64,000 nt of DNA from Pirellulales bacterium (GCA_035546535.1 DASZWQ010000037.1:1-64000); one strand, 5' to 3'. Numbered from the stretch's first letter, positions 8,225 to 18,278 are shown. Program-made: numbers and translations. Notes: generated by a model from the sequence alone, not told the origin.

Positions 8225-10317
8225 GGAGCTTTGCCATCGGGCAACGCCCGGTCGGAAGTCGCGGCCGGCAATGATTGGTGGTAGCTTTTCGCCCAAGCCT
8301 CTAACTGCGCCGCCTGGTCGGCTTGTCCTTGCGAGCGCGCCATGAGCGCTCCGGCTTCCGCCATCGCCAACGCCTCCTTCGAGCGGCCGATGCGCGAATA
8401 AGCAATCGCCAGATTGCCACACGCGTCGGCCGAAGGGGGCATACGGCGGAATTGTTCGATGGCCTCGCTGACCTCACCTGCCTCCATCAAGAGCAGGCCT
8501 AGCGCACGCCGGGCTGCGGCAAAATTGCCTTGCGCACGGATCGCGCTTTCATAGTGCTCACGCGCCGCAGCTCGGTTTCCCTCTTGTTCCGCTAATCCCC
8601 CCAGCGCGAAATGCGCTCTGGCGAAACCGGGGAAAATGTTCACCGCCAGTTCCAGTTGGCCCTTCGCTTCCTGTGTCTTGCCGAGCCGGCGCAACGTCTG
8701 CCCCAGACCGTAATGGCCTGCGGCCATCTCCGGATTGAGCCGCACTGCTTCCTGATATTGCGGTTCCGCTTCCTCGAAACGCCCGGTCCCGGCCAAGGCT
8801 TCGGCCAGGCGAAAATGACACATGAACAGGTTGGGCTGGATCTGCACCGCGCGCTCGTAATAAGGAAGAGCTTCCGCGCGGCGCCCCAAGTCTTCCAGAG
8901 CGCCACCGAGATTCAACAGCACGAGCGGGCTGTCGGGCTGATTCTCAGCCGCGTCGCTCCAAAAGGCATAGGCGTTTTTGTAAACCTCGAGCCGCTGTAC
9001 GTCGATCAAGCCGTATGCGCCGGCCAGCACGAGCGCGATGAGCAGGGTCATCATCAGCGGAGCGTTGCTGGTCGACCGGCGGCGTGACGAGGCGCGCCTT
9101 TCGACGATGTGCCGGACGAGCATGTAGCAGCCCGTGACAGCAGCCGGAATTACTGCGGCCAGGGCCACGTACATCCGCCGCTCGGCGGCGACTTCGGTGG
9201 CGATCGGGATCACAAGCGTCGGTGAAAGAATGGCAAAGAACCAGGCGCCGACAAAGCCCAATGCCGTCCCCCGCGCCACGAGGACCAAAACGCCAATCAA
9301 CAAAACCGCCGCGCCAAGCACCCAAGGCCACGCCAAGGCGACCGTGTTCAGGTACGGCATTTCGTAGTGTACGACCAAGGGCCAGGGCCAAATCGTCAAT
9401 TTCAAGTACAGGAACACCACCTTCGCCTGCGTACACCACCACTCGAGCGCAGAAATACCCAGGTGAAAGCCGCCGGCTTCGGTGCTCGGCCCTTGCAAGT
9501 TCCACAGCGCGAGCGACAGCCATGCCGTGGCAAGCCCGAGATAAAGTGGCCACGACTTTAGCAGGGCACGCCGGAACGAGCCTTGCAAGAAAGTGCGCTC
9601 GTACAACAGCACCATCGCCGGTGCAGAGAGCATCATCTCTTTCGTGAGCATCCCCAACTGGCAAGCGACGGTCGCACAAACCAGCCAGGCCGCGCGAGTC
9701 CCACGACGCTCGGCCGACCAATAGTGCTGGGCAAAGTCGAGCGTCAACAAATACATCAACCCCATCAACACTTCATTGCGCTGGGTCACATAGGCGACCG
9801 ACTCGGTATTGAGCGGATGCAGAGCCCATAGAAGCCCCGCCGCAAACGCCAGCGGATCAGCGACTGCGGCGAACCGACCTTGAAAGAATTCGAGGCACAA
9901 CGTGCGTCGCACGACCACCGCCAGCACAATGGCCGCCAGTGCGTGCAACACGATATTCGTTATGCGGTAGCCGCGCGGGCGCAGTTGGCTGAAGTGGTAG
10001 TCGATCGCCAGCGACAGGTTCGCCACGGGCCTGCCCGTAACCGAGGTTTGCGGCGGCGGCTGGAGCGGACCGCGACGATCGGAAAAACTCACGAGCGGCC
10101 ACAAGCTTCGAATCGACGTGTTTCCGATGATCGTCGGCACGTCGTCGAAAATGAAGGGGCCGTCCAACGGGCCGCGGTACGTGAACCAGACGGCCAGCGC
10201 GATAACGAACGCCCCGGCCAGGCGTCCCACCTGACGCAGGCTGATCTTCGATCGTGAGCTACCCGGCGCGATCTTGCCCGAGTTCTCCTGGCCAGCAGCG
10301 CGTGTCCGATGTTTCAT
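8221..10317 (-). CDS. TMTC-like GT-C glycosyltransferase with C-terminal TPRs
   Basis: Paralogue of the next gene with the same order: cytoplasmic tail, about ten TM helices, then TPRs (698 residues from ATG 10317). The acidic loop is FIFDDVPTIIGNTSIR and the TMTC-type motif is HPLNTESVAYVTQRNEVL. The TPR part begins near SPLVLLNLGGALEDLGRRAEA. ATG 10317 was preferred to a TTG 45 bases upstream. It is the first gene of a two-gene unit, with its stop in a 4-base ATGA overlap. High local identity between the two proteins around the DD loop and the VVHY(A/E)MPY segment indicates tandem duplication. Confidence 0.8.
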   Translation of the reverse strand: MKHRTRAAGQENSGKIAPGSSRSKISLRQVGRLAGAFVIALAVWFTYRGPLDGPFIFDDVPTIIGNTSIRSLWPLVSFSDRRGPLQPPPQTSVTGRPVANLSLAIDYHFSQLRPRGYRITNIVLHALAAIVLAVVVRRTLCLEFFQGRFAAVADPLAFAAGLLWALHPLNTESVAYVTQRNEVLMGLMYLLTLDFAQHYWSAERRGTRAAWLVCATVACQLGMLTKEMMLSAPAMVLLYERTFLQGSFRRALLKSWPLYLGLATAWLSLALWNLQGPSTEAGGFHLGISALEWWCTQAKVVFLYLKLTIWPWPLVVHYEMPYLNTVALAWPWVLGAAVLLIGVLVLVARGTALGFVGAWFFAILSPTLVIPIATEVAAERRMYVALAAVIPAAVTGCYMLVRHIVERRASSRRRSTSNAPLMMTLLIALVLAGAYGLIDVQRLEVYKNAYAFWSDAAENQPDSPLVLLNLGGALEDLGRRAEALPYYERAVQIQPNLFMCHFRLAEALAGTGRFEEAEPQYQEAVRLNPEMAAGHYGLGQTLRRLGKTQEAKGQLELAVNIFPGFARAHFALGGLAEQEGNRAAAREHYESAIRAQGNFAAARRALGLLLMEAGEVSEAIEQFRRMPPSADACGNLAIAYSRIGRSKEALAMAEAGALMARSQGQADQAAQLEAWAKSYHQSLPAATSDRALPDGKAP

Positions 10318-10536
10318 GCCTGCGTGCTGCCAACCAGCAGCCAACGATTCCGCGCGCGGCAAGAGCCGCTTTCGGCGCTAGAAACGCCCCACGCAAGAGC
10401 AACATCCAAGGGCTGCTACAGCATGACCGCCGCTGACAAGCGGCTCGGCGGCCATGCATGCCTCGTACTCTGCGCGTCGCGTCCATAGCGAACGATCGAT
10501 GCGACAAAGCACTAGCCTAAGTCCGCCGGCCGCGGC

Positions 10537-10884
10537 TTACCAGTAGCGATAAACCGTGCGGGCCCCCCACGGACGAACGATCGTCCGGGCACGCACGGGT
10601 GCGTAATACACAGGCGCCGGAGCATAGTACGTCGTCACCGGAGCGACGACGGGAGCCGGAGCGACAATCGGAGCGGGGGCCACGACGGGCGCCGGGGCAA
10701 CGACGGCCGGGGCGGCAACCACGGGTTGCTGCACGATCACCGGAGCCTGAGCCACGGTAACCGGAGCGTACACCGGATAGTTGATCGGCAGGGCCGACTG
10801 CACCGTATCCAAGCGGTAGGTTCCGGCACCGGCCGTTCCGATACCCAACAGTGCAATCGCGGCTGCGGTCAGAATCGTCTTCAT
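10537..10884 (-). CDS. Secreted Pro/Val/Ala-repeat protein
   Basis: 115 residues. The signal peptide MKTILTAAAIALLGIGTAGA is followed by a low-complexity body of VAPAPV-type repeats (about residues 55-85) and a Tyr/Arg-rich tail ending in TVYRYW. The start at 10884 has a strong AGGAG about 10 bases upstream. No catalytic residues are visible. Proteins of this kind are common in Pirellula-type genomes and are presumed surface or periplasmic. Function unknown. Confidence 0.7.
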   Translation of the reverse strand: MKTILTAAAIALLGIGTAGAGTYRLDTVQSALPINYPVYAPVTVAQAPVIVQQPVVAAPAVVAPAPVVAPAPIVAPAPVVAPVTTYYAPAPVYYAPVRARTIVRPWGARTVYRYW

Positions 10885-11215
10885 ATTTCTCGCTCCTGTC
10901 GTTTCGCGCCACTTCACGAGCGGCGCGGTCTCTGTCGCGAAACAGTTATGTCTACGCGACGATGGGAATTTTGTGCGGTTGTCGCGTGCGTTTTTCGCAA
11001 CGCTGTGGAAACGTAGTTTATCGCTGCGCACCGCGGCGGACAAGGAATGCAACGCTGGCCAGCACTGCTGTCACGCAGCGCCCGCGCATGCGGAATAATC
11101 GGCAAAGTCGTTCGTCACTTGCGCGTGAGTCGCGGCAGATCCGCGATAGCAGGCAAACGGAAATCTTCGACGACGTGCGCCACTCGACGGCAATCGTGTC
11201 TTCGAGCGCGCGTCA
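10885..11215. other. Intergenic, 331 bp, promoter region of the secreted repeat protein
   Basis: Apart from the ribosome-binding site of the gene at 10884, I see no gene, repeat or clear -35/-10 pair here. The only open frames are short shadows without start signals. Confidence 0.4.
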
Positions 11216-12697
11216 TCACGCCTGGTCGGCGCGCGAGTCGACGTACACGGCTTCTTTGGCCGTGGGGCGATGGCTGGTTTCCACTTCCTTACCACCAGGG
11301 CCGATCTCGACGAGCTTGTAGCCGCCGATCGCGCGGAAGTAGAGCAACAAGAGCAAATACCCAACCGCCATCGTGGCCGGGATGGCAGCCGTGACTTTCA
11401 GCGCCATCTGGCCGCCATAGTCGGTAGCCTCTTTCACTTCGGTCGCGGCCTCGCTGTCCTTCGGCAGCTCCGCGACTTTCGTACCGTCGAATCCGGCGAC
11501 GGGCGGAAAGAACAGGAAGTGGTTCTGCTCGTCCGACTTCACTTGCTCGAAGACCGTCGGATTCAATTGCTGCAACTTGGCCGACGCGTTGACATCTTGC
11601 GTGTAGCCGATGCCCGGTCCGCCCAGCAGGCCGGCCGACAACATGCCGATACCGCCCATGGCGCCCATCGTCAGCGCGCCCCCCTTGGGAAAGCGTTCGC
11701 CGACGACGCCGAGCATGGTGGGCCAGAGAAAGGTCTTGCCGACGCCGTAAATCGTGGCCGCCACCAGAATGCCCACCGTGGTGCCGGCGCCCAGCATGTT
11801 CCCCATCATGAACAAGCCGGTCGAGCCCAACAAAGCACTCACAAACAGCAGACCAAGCGGATTGATGCGTTCGACGATCGGCCCGGCAAAGAAACGCAAT
11901 ACGAACATCAGGCCCGCCGTGTAGACCAGGAGCAGCACGCTGTTGCGAATGTAGCCGCCCATGATGTTCGTAATCCAACTGTCCGTTCCCAGTTCGACGT
12001 ATCCGACCAGGGCGTGCAAGAACAGCAAAAACAACAGGACGGGGGCCGCGAACTCGGCCAGCATTTCGCCAAACTTGACACCAGCGGCCCGGGCTTCGGA
12101 GATGGGGAATTTTTCCTTGAATGTGATAAACCCATACCACAGCGTCGGCACCAGGAAGAACACCATAGGGATTTCCCAGCGCAACTGCGTGACGACGCAG
12201 CGCTCGCCGACAAAGCAGAAAGCCAACAATCCGCCCAGGATCAATCCGCCCGGCCAACCGGCGTGCAGGATATTGAGGTAATGCGTTTTCTGTTTTGGAT
12301 AGAGCGTGGCGACAAGCGGATTGATGGCCGCCTCGCACATGCCGTTGGCCAGTGAGAACATGAACATGCCGACGTACAGGCACCAGTACGTCGCGTCTTT
12401 GCCGGCCGCTTCGAACACAGGCGTGGCGGCCAACGTCACCAAGGCCGACGACACGTGCAGCAAAAACGCGCCGATCAGTAACGCCTTGTAACCGACGCGG
12501 TCGGCAAACAGGCTGAAGCCGATGATCGTAAAGGCCATGCCAGTCAAGCCGCCACCGGTGATCGTGCCCAGCTCGGTCTTGGTGAAACCGAAGATGCGGC
12601 TCCACTCGGCCAGCACATCGCCGCGCACGGCAAACCCCATTCCCGCCGCGATCAGGGTCAGGAAGCTGGCCCAAAAGATCTTGCCGTTGGACTGCAT
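11216..12697 (-). CDS. MFS transporter (sugar or nucleoside type)
   Basis: 493 residues and 12 predicted TM helices from ATG 12697 (MQSNGKIFWASF), which has GGAG about 11 bases upstream; in-frame codons further upstream encode no plausible protein. The loop after TM2 carries FADRVGYKALLIG, the degenerate MFS signature. An ANGMCEAAINPLVATLYP segment in TM4-5 recalls the FucP/hexose symporter branch, and there is a long periplasmic loop between TM10 and TM12 (about residues 390-440). Substrate cannot be told from the sequence. It is isolated, with no catabolic gene beside it. Confidence 0.85.
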   Translation of the reverse strand: MQSNGKIFWASFLTLIAAGMGFAVRGDVLAEWSRIFGFTKTELGTITGGGLTGMAFTIIGFSLFADRVGYKALLIGAFLLHVSSALVTLAATPVFEAAGKDATYWCLYVGMFMFSLANGMCEAAINPLVATLYPKQKTHYLNILHAGWPGGLILGGLLAFCFVGERCVVTQLRWEIPMVFFLVPTLWYGFITFKEKFPISEARAAGVKFGEMLAEFAAPVLLFLLFLHALVGYVELGTDSWITNIMGGYIRNSVLLLVYTAGLMFVLRFFAGPIVERINPLGLLFVSALLGSTGLFMMGNMLGAGTTVGILVAATIYGVGKTFLWPTMLGVVGERFPKGGALTMGAMGGIGMLSAGLLGGPGIGYTQDVNASAKLQQLNPTVFEQVKSDEQNHFLFFPPVAGFDGTKVAELPKDSEAATEVKEATDYGGQMALKVTAAIPATMAVGYLLLLLYFRAIGGYKLVEIGPGGKEVETSHRPTAKEAVYVDSRADQA

Positions 12698-13164
12698 TAC
12701 CGATGTCTCCGAGTGCAAAGAATTCGACAGCTCAACCGCGCCAGGAAAAGTCCCGTTCGTCACTGCTTGCTTGCTGCGCAAGGTGCCATCACCGCGCGTT
12801 CGAGCTTCAAAAGCAACAGGTAGGACCGGTCGCGGGCGCGCCAGCAGCAAAAGCGGACTGTGGAGTATAACCCCGGCACCGCCTAGGTAAATCATTTCCC
12901 GCGAAAATTGCAGCTTTCGCATCTCCCTTGAACCCCCAGCTGCGAAGTAAATGGCAAAGCTTACGGGTTATGAAAGGGTTGCAGGCTTCCCGAGATCCTG
13001 CGATCAGATGACGCTCGAGCCGTGCTGGCATTCCTGCGCGAAGCCGTTCGGAAGCGCATGTCGCGGGCCCTCAGGCTGCCTTGACCCTGCGGCGCAAATC
13101 GCCGTAACATGTGCGGCCTTTCTGAGTTGAGCGTGGACCATTCCCGTCGCGCGAGCCGCCCCCG
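12698..13164. other. Intergenic, 467 bp, divergent promoter region
   Basis: Lies between the divergent MFS and GT-C genes. Two short imperfect inverted repeats are present around 12910-12960 (CAGCTTTCGCA / CAGCTGCGAAG). Otherwise I see no gene, RNA or repeat that can be supported. Confidence 0.35.
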
Positions 13165-14445
13165 ATGAGCTTCGCGAAATTCGCCCGCAGCCCACTCGTG
13201 TGGGTTCTGATCGTCGCGCTGGCGATGCGCCTGGGCATGGGGCTGTGGTGGCAAGCGCAACTTCCGCCCGGCGCGCGATTCGCCTTTCCCGATAGCGAAA
13301 GTTATTGGTCGCTTGCCGGGGCGATGGCGCGCGGCGAGCCCTATGCATTCGGTACGCCGCCGGCCATGGTCTTTCGCACGCCCGGCTATCCGTTGATCCT
13401 GGCCGGGCTATTCATTACGGCGGGGCGCGAGCCGCCCGTCAGCGCGGCGATCGCGCTCAATGCCGTGCTCGGCGTGCTCGCCGTGCTCGGCGTTTACGCT
13501 TTGGCCGTGCGGCTCTTCGATCGTCGCACGGGGCTCGTCGCCGCGACGATCGTTGCTCTCTATCCCGGCGCGATCGGCACGAGTGTCTTTATCCTGAGCG
13601 AGGCGGCCTTCTGCCCGCTCTTGATCGCGCAGCTACTTGCCACAACGCTTGCCTGGCAAAGCGCGGGAACGAAGGCCACGATCGCGCTGGCCGTCGCAGC
13701 CGGTTGCTGCGCGGGCGCGGCCTCGCTCGTCAGGCCCAGCTGGCTCCTCTTCGTCCCCTTTGCCTTGGCTGTCGGGCTCCTCTCGGGACGTCACTTGAAA
13801 CGGCACTTACTGTGCGGCGTTTGTTCGCTTGTCGGGCTGGCGATCGTCATGGCTCCTTGGTGGATGCGCAACTATCGCGTCACCGGGCATTTTGTGCCCA
13901 CCACGCTGCAAGTCGGCGCCAGCCTGTACGACGGATTGAATCCACGCGCCACAGGCGCAAGCGAGATGTCGTTTGTGCCCGGGTTCGTGGCCCTCGAAGA
14001 GCAGGAGCCGGAGGGGGGTGAGTCGTTCGAATATCGGCTCGATCGCCGGCTGCGAAGCGCATCGCTCGAGTGGGTCGAAACGCATCCTGGCCGAGCTTTG
14101 CAGTTGGCGCTCGTTAAGTTCGTGCGTATGTGGAACGTGTGGCCGAACGAGGCCGAGTTCCGCAGTTGGCCGATGCGCATGGCCGTGGCCGCGACGTATG
14201 TGCCTTTATTGCTCTTGGCGCTCATCGGCGCGTTTCGATTCACGCCGCGCGGCTGGTCCTATGCGCTGTGCTGGCTGCCGGCCGTGTACCTGACTCTTTT
14301 GCACATGATCTTCGTCAGCTCGTTGCGCTATCGCGAGCCGGCCATGTTGCCCCTGGCGATCCTGGGCGCCGGCGCGCTCATGTTTTATCCGCCGCACAAA
14401 GGCCAAGGATCGGCTCCCGCCGCGGGCGATCTGCGCGAGGCATAA
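13165..14445 (+). CDS. GT-C glycosyltransferase, ArnT/PMT_2-like
   Basis: 426 residues and about ten TM helices. The first periplasmic loop has PDSESYW (about residues 36-42), and the FRTPGYPLILAGLF segment is the hallmark of the ArnT/PMT_2 (glycosyltransferase family 39/83) group. These enzymes move a sugar from a polyprenyl-phosphate donor to lipid A, protein or glycan on the outer face of the membrane. There is no TPR domain, unlike the TMTC-like proteins in this window. It is followed by the AsmA-like gene after about 70 bp on the same strand. Confidence 0.8.
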   Translation: MSFAKFARSPLVWVLIVALAMRLGMGLWWQAQLPPGARFAFPDSESYWSLAGAMARGEPYAFGTPPAMVFRTPGYPLILAGLFITAGREPPVSAAIALNAVLGVLAVLGVYALAVRLFDRRTGLVAATIVALYPGAIGTSVFILSEAAFCPLLIAQLLATTLAWQSAGTKATIALAVAAGCCAGAASLVRPSWLLFVPFALAVGLLSGRHLKRHLLCGVCSLVGLAIVMAPWWMRNYRVTGHFVPTTLQVGASLYDGLNPRATGASEMSFVPGFVALEEQEPEGGESFEYRLDRRLRSASLEWVETHPGRALQLALVKFVRMWNVWPNEAEFRSWPMRMAVAATYVPLLLLALIGAFRFTPRGWSYALCWLPAVYLTLLHMIFVSSLRYREPAMLPLAILGAGALMFYPPHKGQGSAPAAGDLREA

Positions 14446-14513
14446 CCGCCGCACCCGACCCGCGACGTCACGGCGACCACGATCGATTCCGAGGTAAGCA
14501 AGGACGCTTTCCG

Positions 14514-17500
14514 ATTATCAAGCCGACGATCAACTTCTGCTGGTTCTTCTTCAAATGGGGAACGGTGGCCACCGTGATTGGTGTGCTGGCCGCGGCTCCC
14601 TATTTGTATCGCCGGCTGGACGAGACCGCACGCCGATACGTCGAGTCGATGTTCGCCAAGCACTACAAACAACAAAACCTGGAAGTCAGCGTCCATTCGG
14701 CCGCGATTGTCGAGGGCGGAATCCAGGTGCGCGGCGTCTCGATCGTCGATCCGCATGCCGACGGCCCGCGCGCCGAGCTGGCCTATCTCGACGAGCTGTT
14801 CATCGTCTGCGACACGGATCTGAAGACGCTCGTCCAAGGCATGCCGACGATTTCCGAGATCATCGCCCGGCGTCCTACGATCCGCGCCACCCACCGGCCG
14901 GATAAAACCTGGAGCACAAGCCGGTTGTTTCCGCTGCCACACTTCGGCGATCGGCCGCCGCTGATCACGATCGAAGCAGCTACGCTGGAACTCTTCGACC
15001 CGCTCAAGAACACACCCAAGTCATTCACCGTTCGCGACGCGTATTTCAAAGTCGGTCGTTACAACGGTGCGCAGGCCAAGCCCGGCCATCCCCTGCTGGC
15101 GATCAACGGGTATTGCGCGGCCGAGAGCATCCGCCGCGTGGAGCTTGCCGGAACGTTCGATCCTGCGAGCGGCGGCATCACGCTCAGCGGAATCGTCGAC
15201 GGCTTGGATGTCACGCCCGAGTTGGTCCGCGACATTCCCTACGAATGTCCTCAAGGGCTGAACTTGCTGGAAACCTTGCGAGGGCAGGTGAAGGGCAAAT
15301 TCGACGTGCGTTACGCGGCCGGCGCGCCGGTCCCTTGGACCTACGACATCTCGGGGCAACTCAGCCGCGGCCGCCTGGACGATTCGCGCTTACCCCACCC
15401 GCTCACCGAGCTGAAAGCCGGGTTCCACATTACCAGCAGTGGCTTCGCCATCGACGATCTGACCGCCAACAGTGGGCCGGCAACCATTGCCCTGGCGGTG
15501 CGGCGCGACGGTTTCGACGAGAAGGCGCCGATGACGCTCGTGGCGCATGCGACGCAGCTCAAGCTCGATCGGCAATTGTCGGCGATCTTGCCCGACAAGT
15601 ACCAGGAAGCCTGGCAGCAATCGCAGCCCGAGGGGGAAATCGATCTCGATGCAACGCTCCAATTCGACGGCGTGCAATGGACGCCCGACGTCGCGGTGGC
15701 GTGCCATAACGTGGCGTTCACCTATCCAAAATTTCCCTATCGGCTCGAGCACGGCTCCGGCCAGGTTACGTTGCGCAATAATGCGCTGACGGTCGACATG
15801 ACAGCCTACAGCGACGTCGAACCGGTGCGCTTACGAGGCGACATTCGTCAGCCGGGACCCGATTGGACGGGCTCGGTGACGGTCGACACGCGCAATCTGC
15901 GCGTCGATCAAAAACTGACGCTGGCCCTGCCGCCCAAGCCGCGCGAAATCGTCGAATCGCTGAACGCGCGTGGTTCGATCGGGCTGTTCGTCCACTATCA
16001 TCGCGAGCCCAATTCACCGCTGCACAGCCGCATTTCGATCCGTCTCAACGGCTGCGACATCCGCTACGCAAAGTTCCCCTACCCGCTGCACAACGTCCGC
16101 GGCATCGTCGAGTCGAACGACAAGACGTGGATCCTGCAGGATCTGCAAGGCACGAACGACACGGGCCTGGTGCGGTGCCAGGGGGACATGAAGCCCGGGC
16201 CCGAGGGAGACGTGTTGGTGCTGCACTTCGCGGCCATGAACGTGCCACTGGAAGAAGAGCTGCGCGATGCGCTGCGTCCCTCGGCACGGCAATTGTGGAA
16301 CGAACTGAATCCGACGGGCGCCGCCGACCTGCGCGTCGACGTCGTTCACCAGACCGGCTGGCGCGACCCGCAGATTCATGTCACGGGTGCGCCGGTACAA
16401 GACACGGTGAGCGTGCAGCCACGATACTTTCCGTACCGATTGGAAAAAGTGCGCGGTCAGTTCGATTACCAGAACGGCCGCGTGATCCTCGATCGTTTGG
16501 CCGCGCAGCACGGTCCGGCAACCCACGTGACGGGGCGAGGTTTCTGCGAGGTCGACGCCGGGGGCGGCTGGCGGCTGCACCTGGAGAACCTCGATTGCAA
16601 CCGGCTCACGACCGACCGCGACCTGATGCAGGCCTTGCCGCCGAAGCTCAAAAAGGCCATGACCGACATGCACCTCTCGGGCCCGGTCGCGCTGCGCGGC
16701 CGCTTCGACCTCTCCAGTTCCGGTCGGCCGCAAGAGCCGTTGCGCGCCGGCTGGGATTTGCGCTGTGATCTGCACCAGGTGCGCATGGCCTACAGCGTGC
16801 CGCTGGACAATATCAACGGACGCTTGTGGCTGGGCGGAGAATTCGACGGCCGCGAGTTCCGCTCGCGCGGCGAATTGATTCTCGATTCGCTGACCTACAA
16901 GGACTTTCAGTTCACCGAAGTGCGCGGGCCGGTGTGGATCGACGATCAGAAGCTGCTCTTGGGCGCGAGTGTGCCACCGCCGCAAGGAGAACCGGTCCGC
17001 AGCGTCACAGGACATTGCTGCGGTGGCTCGGTTCGCACCGACGGCTGGGTTTCGTTCGGCGCCAATTCGCATTACAACTTCGACGCCGTCGTGGTGCAGG
17101 CCCAGCTCGCGCGGTTAGCGCAAGACATGTTGGCCGGCCGTCAGAAACTGACCGGCGATATTTCCGGCCACGTCAACATTCACGGGCAAGGCTCGAGCTT
17201 CAATCTTGCCGAGGGCGCGGGACATGCCGAGCTACGGAACGCCGACGTGTACCAATTGCCGGCAATGGTCTCGTTGCTGAAGATCCTCAGCCTGCGCGTG
17301 CCCGACACGCACGCCTTCTCGACGAGCGATATCGATTTCCATCTGGCCGGCGAGCACATTTACTTCGACCGAATCAATTTCAGCGGCGACGCCATCAGCC
17401 TGCGCGGCACGGGCGAAATGGGGACCGACAAACAGCTGCAATTGATGTTCTACACCGTCGTCGGTCGCGACCAATGGAAAGTGCCCCTGGTGAGCGACGT

Positions 17501-17708
17501 CCTGGGCGGCGCCAGCCAGCAGCTCATGGCCATCTACGTCGACGGCTCGATCAATCATCCGGAAGTACGCAAAGAGGCGCTGCCGGCGGTGAACGAGGCG
17601 CTGCGCGAAATTCAGGCCGAGCTGCAAGCCATGGGCACAGGCACAACCAACGCACCGTCGGGAACACGCCAACAACCGAATCAAATGCCGGCGCAACGAC
17701 GCTATTAG
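14514..17708 (+). CDS. Large AsmA-like / DUF3971-type envelope protein
   Basis: About 1,064 residues: one N-terminal TM helix (FCWFFFKWGTVATVIGVLAAA) and then a long beta-rich repeat region ending in an AsmA-type C-terminal domain (LRNADVYQLPAMVSLLKILSL, FDRINFSGDAISLRGTGEMG). Relatives of AsmA/TamB span the periplasm and are linked to lipid movement to the outer membrane. The start is a problem. The frame has no ATG, GTG or TTG between 14445 and the TM helix; the first GTG is at 14565, inside it. An ATT at 14514 has AAGGA about 10 bases upstream and is used here as a best guess. The C-terminus is rich in Gln and Pro (QQPNQMPAQRRY). Confidence 0.75.
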   Translation: MIKPTINFCWFFFKWGTVATVIGVLAAAPYLYRRLDETARRYVESMFAKHYKQQNLEVSVHSAAIVEGGIQVRGVSIVDPHADGPRAELAYLDELFIVCDTDLKTLVQGMPTISEIIARRPTIRATHRPDKTWSTSRLFPLPHFGDRPPLITIEAATLELFDPLKNTPKSFTVRDAYFKVGRYNGAQAKPGHPLLAINGYCAAESIRRVELAGTFDPASGGITLSGIVDGLDVTPELVRDIPYECPQGLNLLETLRGQVKGKFDVRYAAGAPVPWTYDISGQLSRGRLDDSRLPHPLTELKAGFHITSSGFAIDDLTANSGPATIALAVRRDGFDEKAPMTLVAHATQLKLDRQLSAILPDKYQEAWQQSQPEGEIDLDATLQFDGVQWTPDVAVACHNVAFTYPKFPYRLEHGSGQVTLRNNALTVDMTAYSDVEPVRLRGDIRQPGPDWTGSVTVDTRNLRVDQKLTLALPPKPREIVESLNARGSIGLFVHYHREPNSPLHSRISIRLNGCDIRYAKFPYPLHNVRGIVESNDKTWILQDLQGTNDTGLVRCQGDMKPGPEGDVLVLHFAAMNVPLEEELRDALRPSARQLWNELNPTGAADLRVDVVHQTGWRDPQIHVTGAPVQDTVSVQPRYFPYRLEKVRGQFDYQNGRVILDRLAAQHGPATHVTGRGFCEVDAGGGWRLHLENLDCNRLTTDRDLMQALPPKLKKAMTDMHLSGPVALRGRFDLSSSGRPQEPLRAGWDLRCDLHQVRMAYSVPLDNINGRLWLGGEFDGREFRSRGELILDSLTYKDFQFTEVRGPVWIDDQKLLLGASVPPPQGEPVRSVTGHCCGGSVRTDGWVSFGANSHYNFDAVVVQAQLARLAQDMLAGRQKLTGDISGHVNIHGQGSSFNLAEGAGHAELRNADVYQLPAMVSLLKILSLRVPDTHAFSTSDIDFHLAGEHIYFDRINFSGDAISLRGTGEMGTDKQLQLMFYTVVGRDQWKVPLVSDVLGGASQQLMAIYVDGSINHPEVRKEALPAVNEALREIQAELQAMGTGTTNAPSGTRQQPNQMPAQRRY

Positions 17709-17777
17709 CCAGAAGCGCCAGCGAGGGACGCATGGCGTTCGTGCCGCGCGGGAAAACCCTCGCTGGCGCTTCGGGCT
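17707..17777. repeat. Inverted pair of the 21-bp planctomycete repeat
   Basis: Left arm at 17707-17727 and right arm at 17757-17777 are 21-bp inverted copies (core GAAGCGCCAGCGAGGG) with one mismatch and a 29-base spacer. Translated, the family reads QPEAPAR on one strand and SPKRQRGF on the other. The left arm begins inside the TAG stop of the AsmA-like gene. The long stem would make a good transcript terminator. A single copy sits at 19456-19476. Confidence 0.8.
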
Positions 17778-17861
17778 GATATGAGAACTGCGAGTCGATT
17801 CCTTCGGAATTAGTGCGGTAGTGAACGTCCATTTCCTTATCCATCTAAGGATGGTCCGCAC

Positions 17862-18176
17862 ATGAGCATCAGTCCCCTATCGCCAATGCATGACATGGCA
17901 GCGGTCCCCTTGGCCCAGGCCAAGGGACCCGCGGCGGAGCGCGCTGCGCACTCGGCCGACGCCCGGGCACGGCTCGTCGAGGGACAGCGACGTTCGGATG
18001 CGGCCGCCGCGCTCGACGGCGCCGCGGGAGACAACGACGTGCCAGACGACCGCGAATCGGCCGAGCGCCCACCCTGGCAGGCCTCGCATCAATCCACGCC
18101 GCGCGACACCGTCCCGGATGCTTCCGGCGATCAGCCCGATAGGGCGCTAGGCGGCAGCCTCGATCTGACAGCGTAA
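17862..18176 (+). CDS. Small hypothetical protein, disordered
   Basis: 104 residues rich in Ala, Asp, Arg and Pro with no hydrophobic core, so probably disordered. AAGGA about 12 bases before the ATG supports the start. The C-terminal GGSLDLTA tail is a pattern I recall from other small planctomycete proteins of unknown role. No family was recognised. Confidence 0.5.
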   Translation: MSISPLSPMHDMAAVPLAQAKGPAAERAAHSADARARLVEGQRRSDAAAALDGAAGDNDVPDDRESAERPPWQASHQSTPRDTVPDASGDQPDRALGGSLDLTA

Positions 18177-18278
18177 ACCGTTTGTCACACGTCGGACTGT
18201 TGCGGCCGGCTACCACCGCTGAGCGGTGCGGCTTGATTTCCGGTCTTCCTCGGTCAAAACTTCAATAGGCGGCCCATC

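Noticed and set aside
17551-17861. Minus-strand frames containing QPEAPAR or SPKRQRGF
   Set aside because: These are translations of the dispersed 21-bp repeat and overlap the AsmA-like gene.
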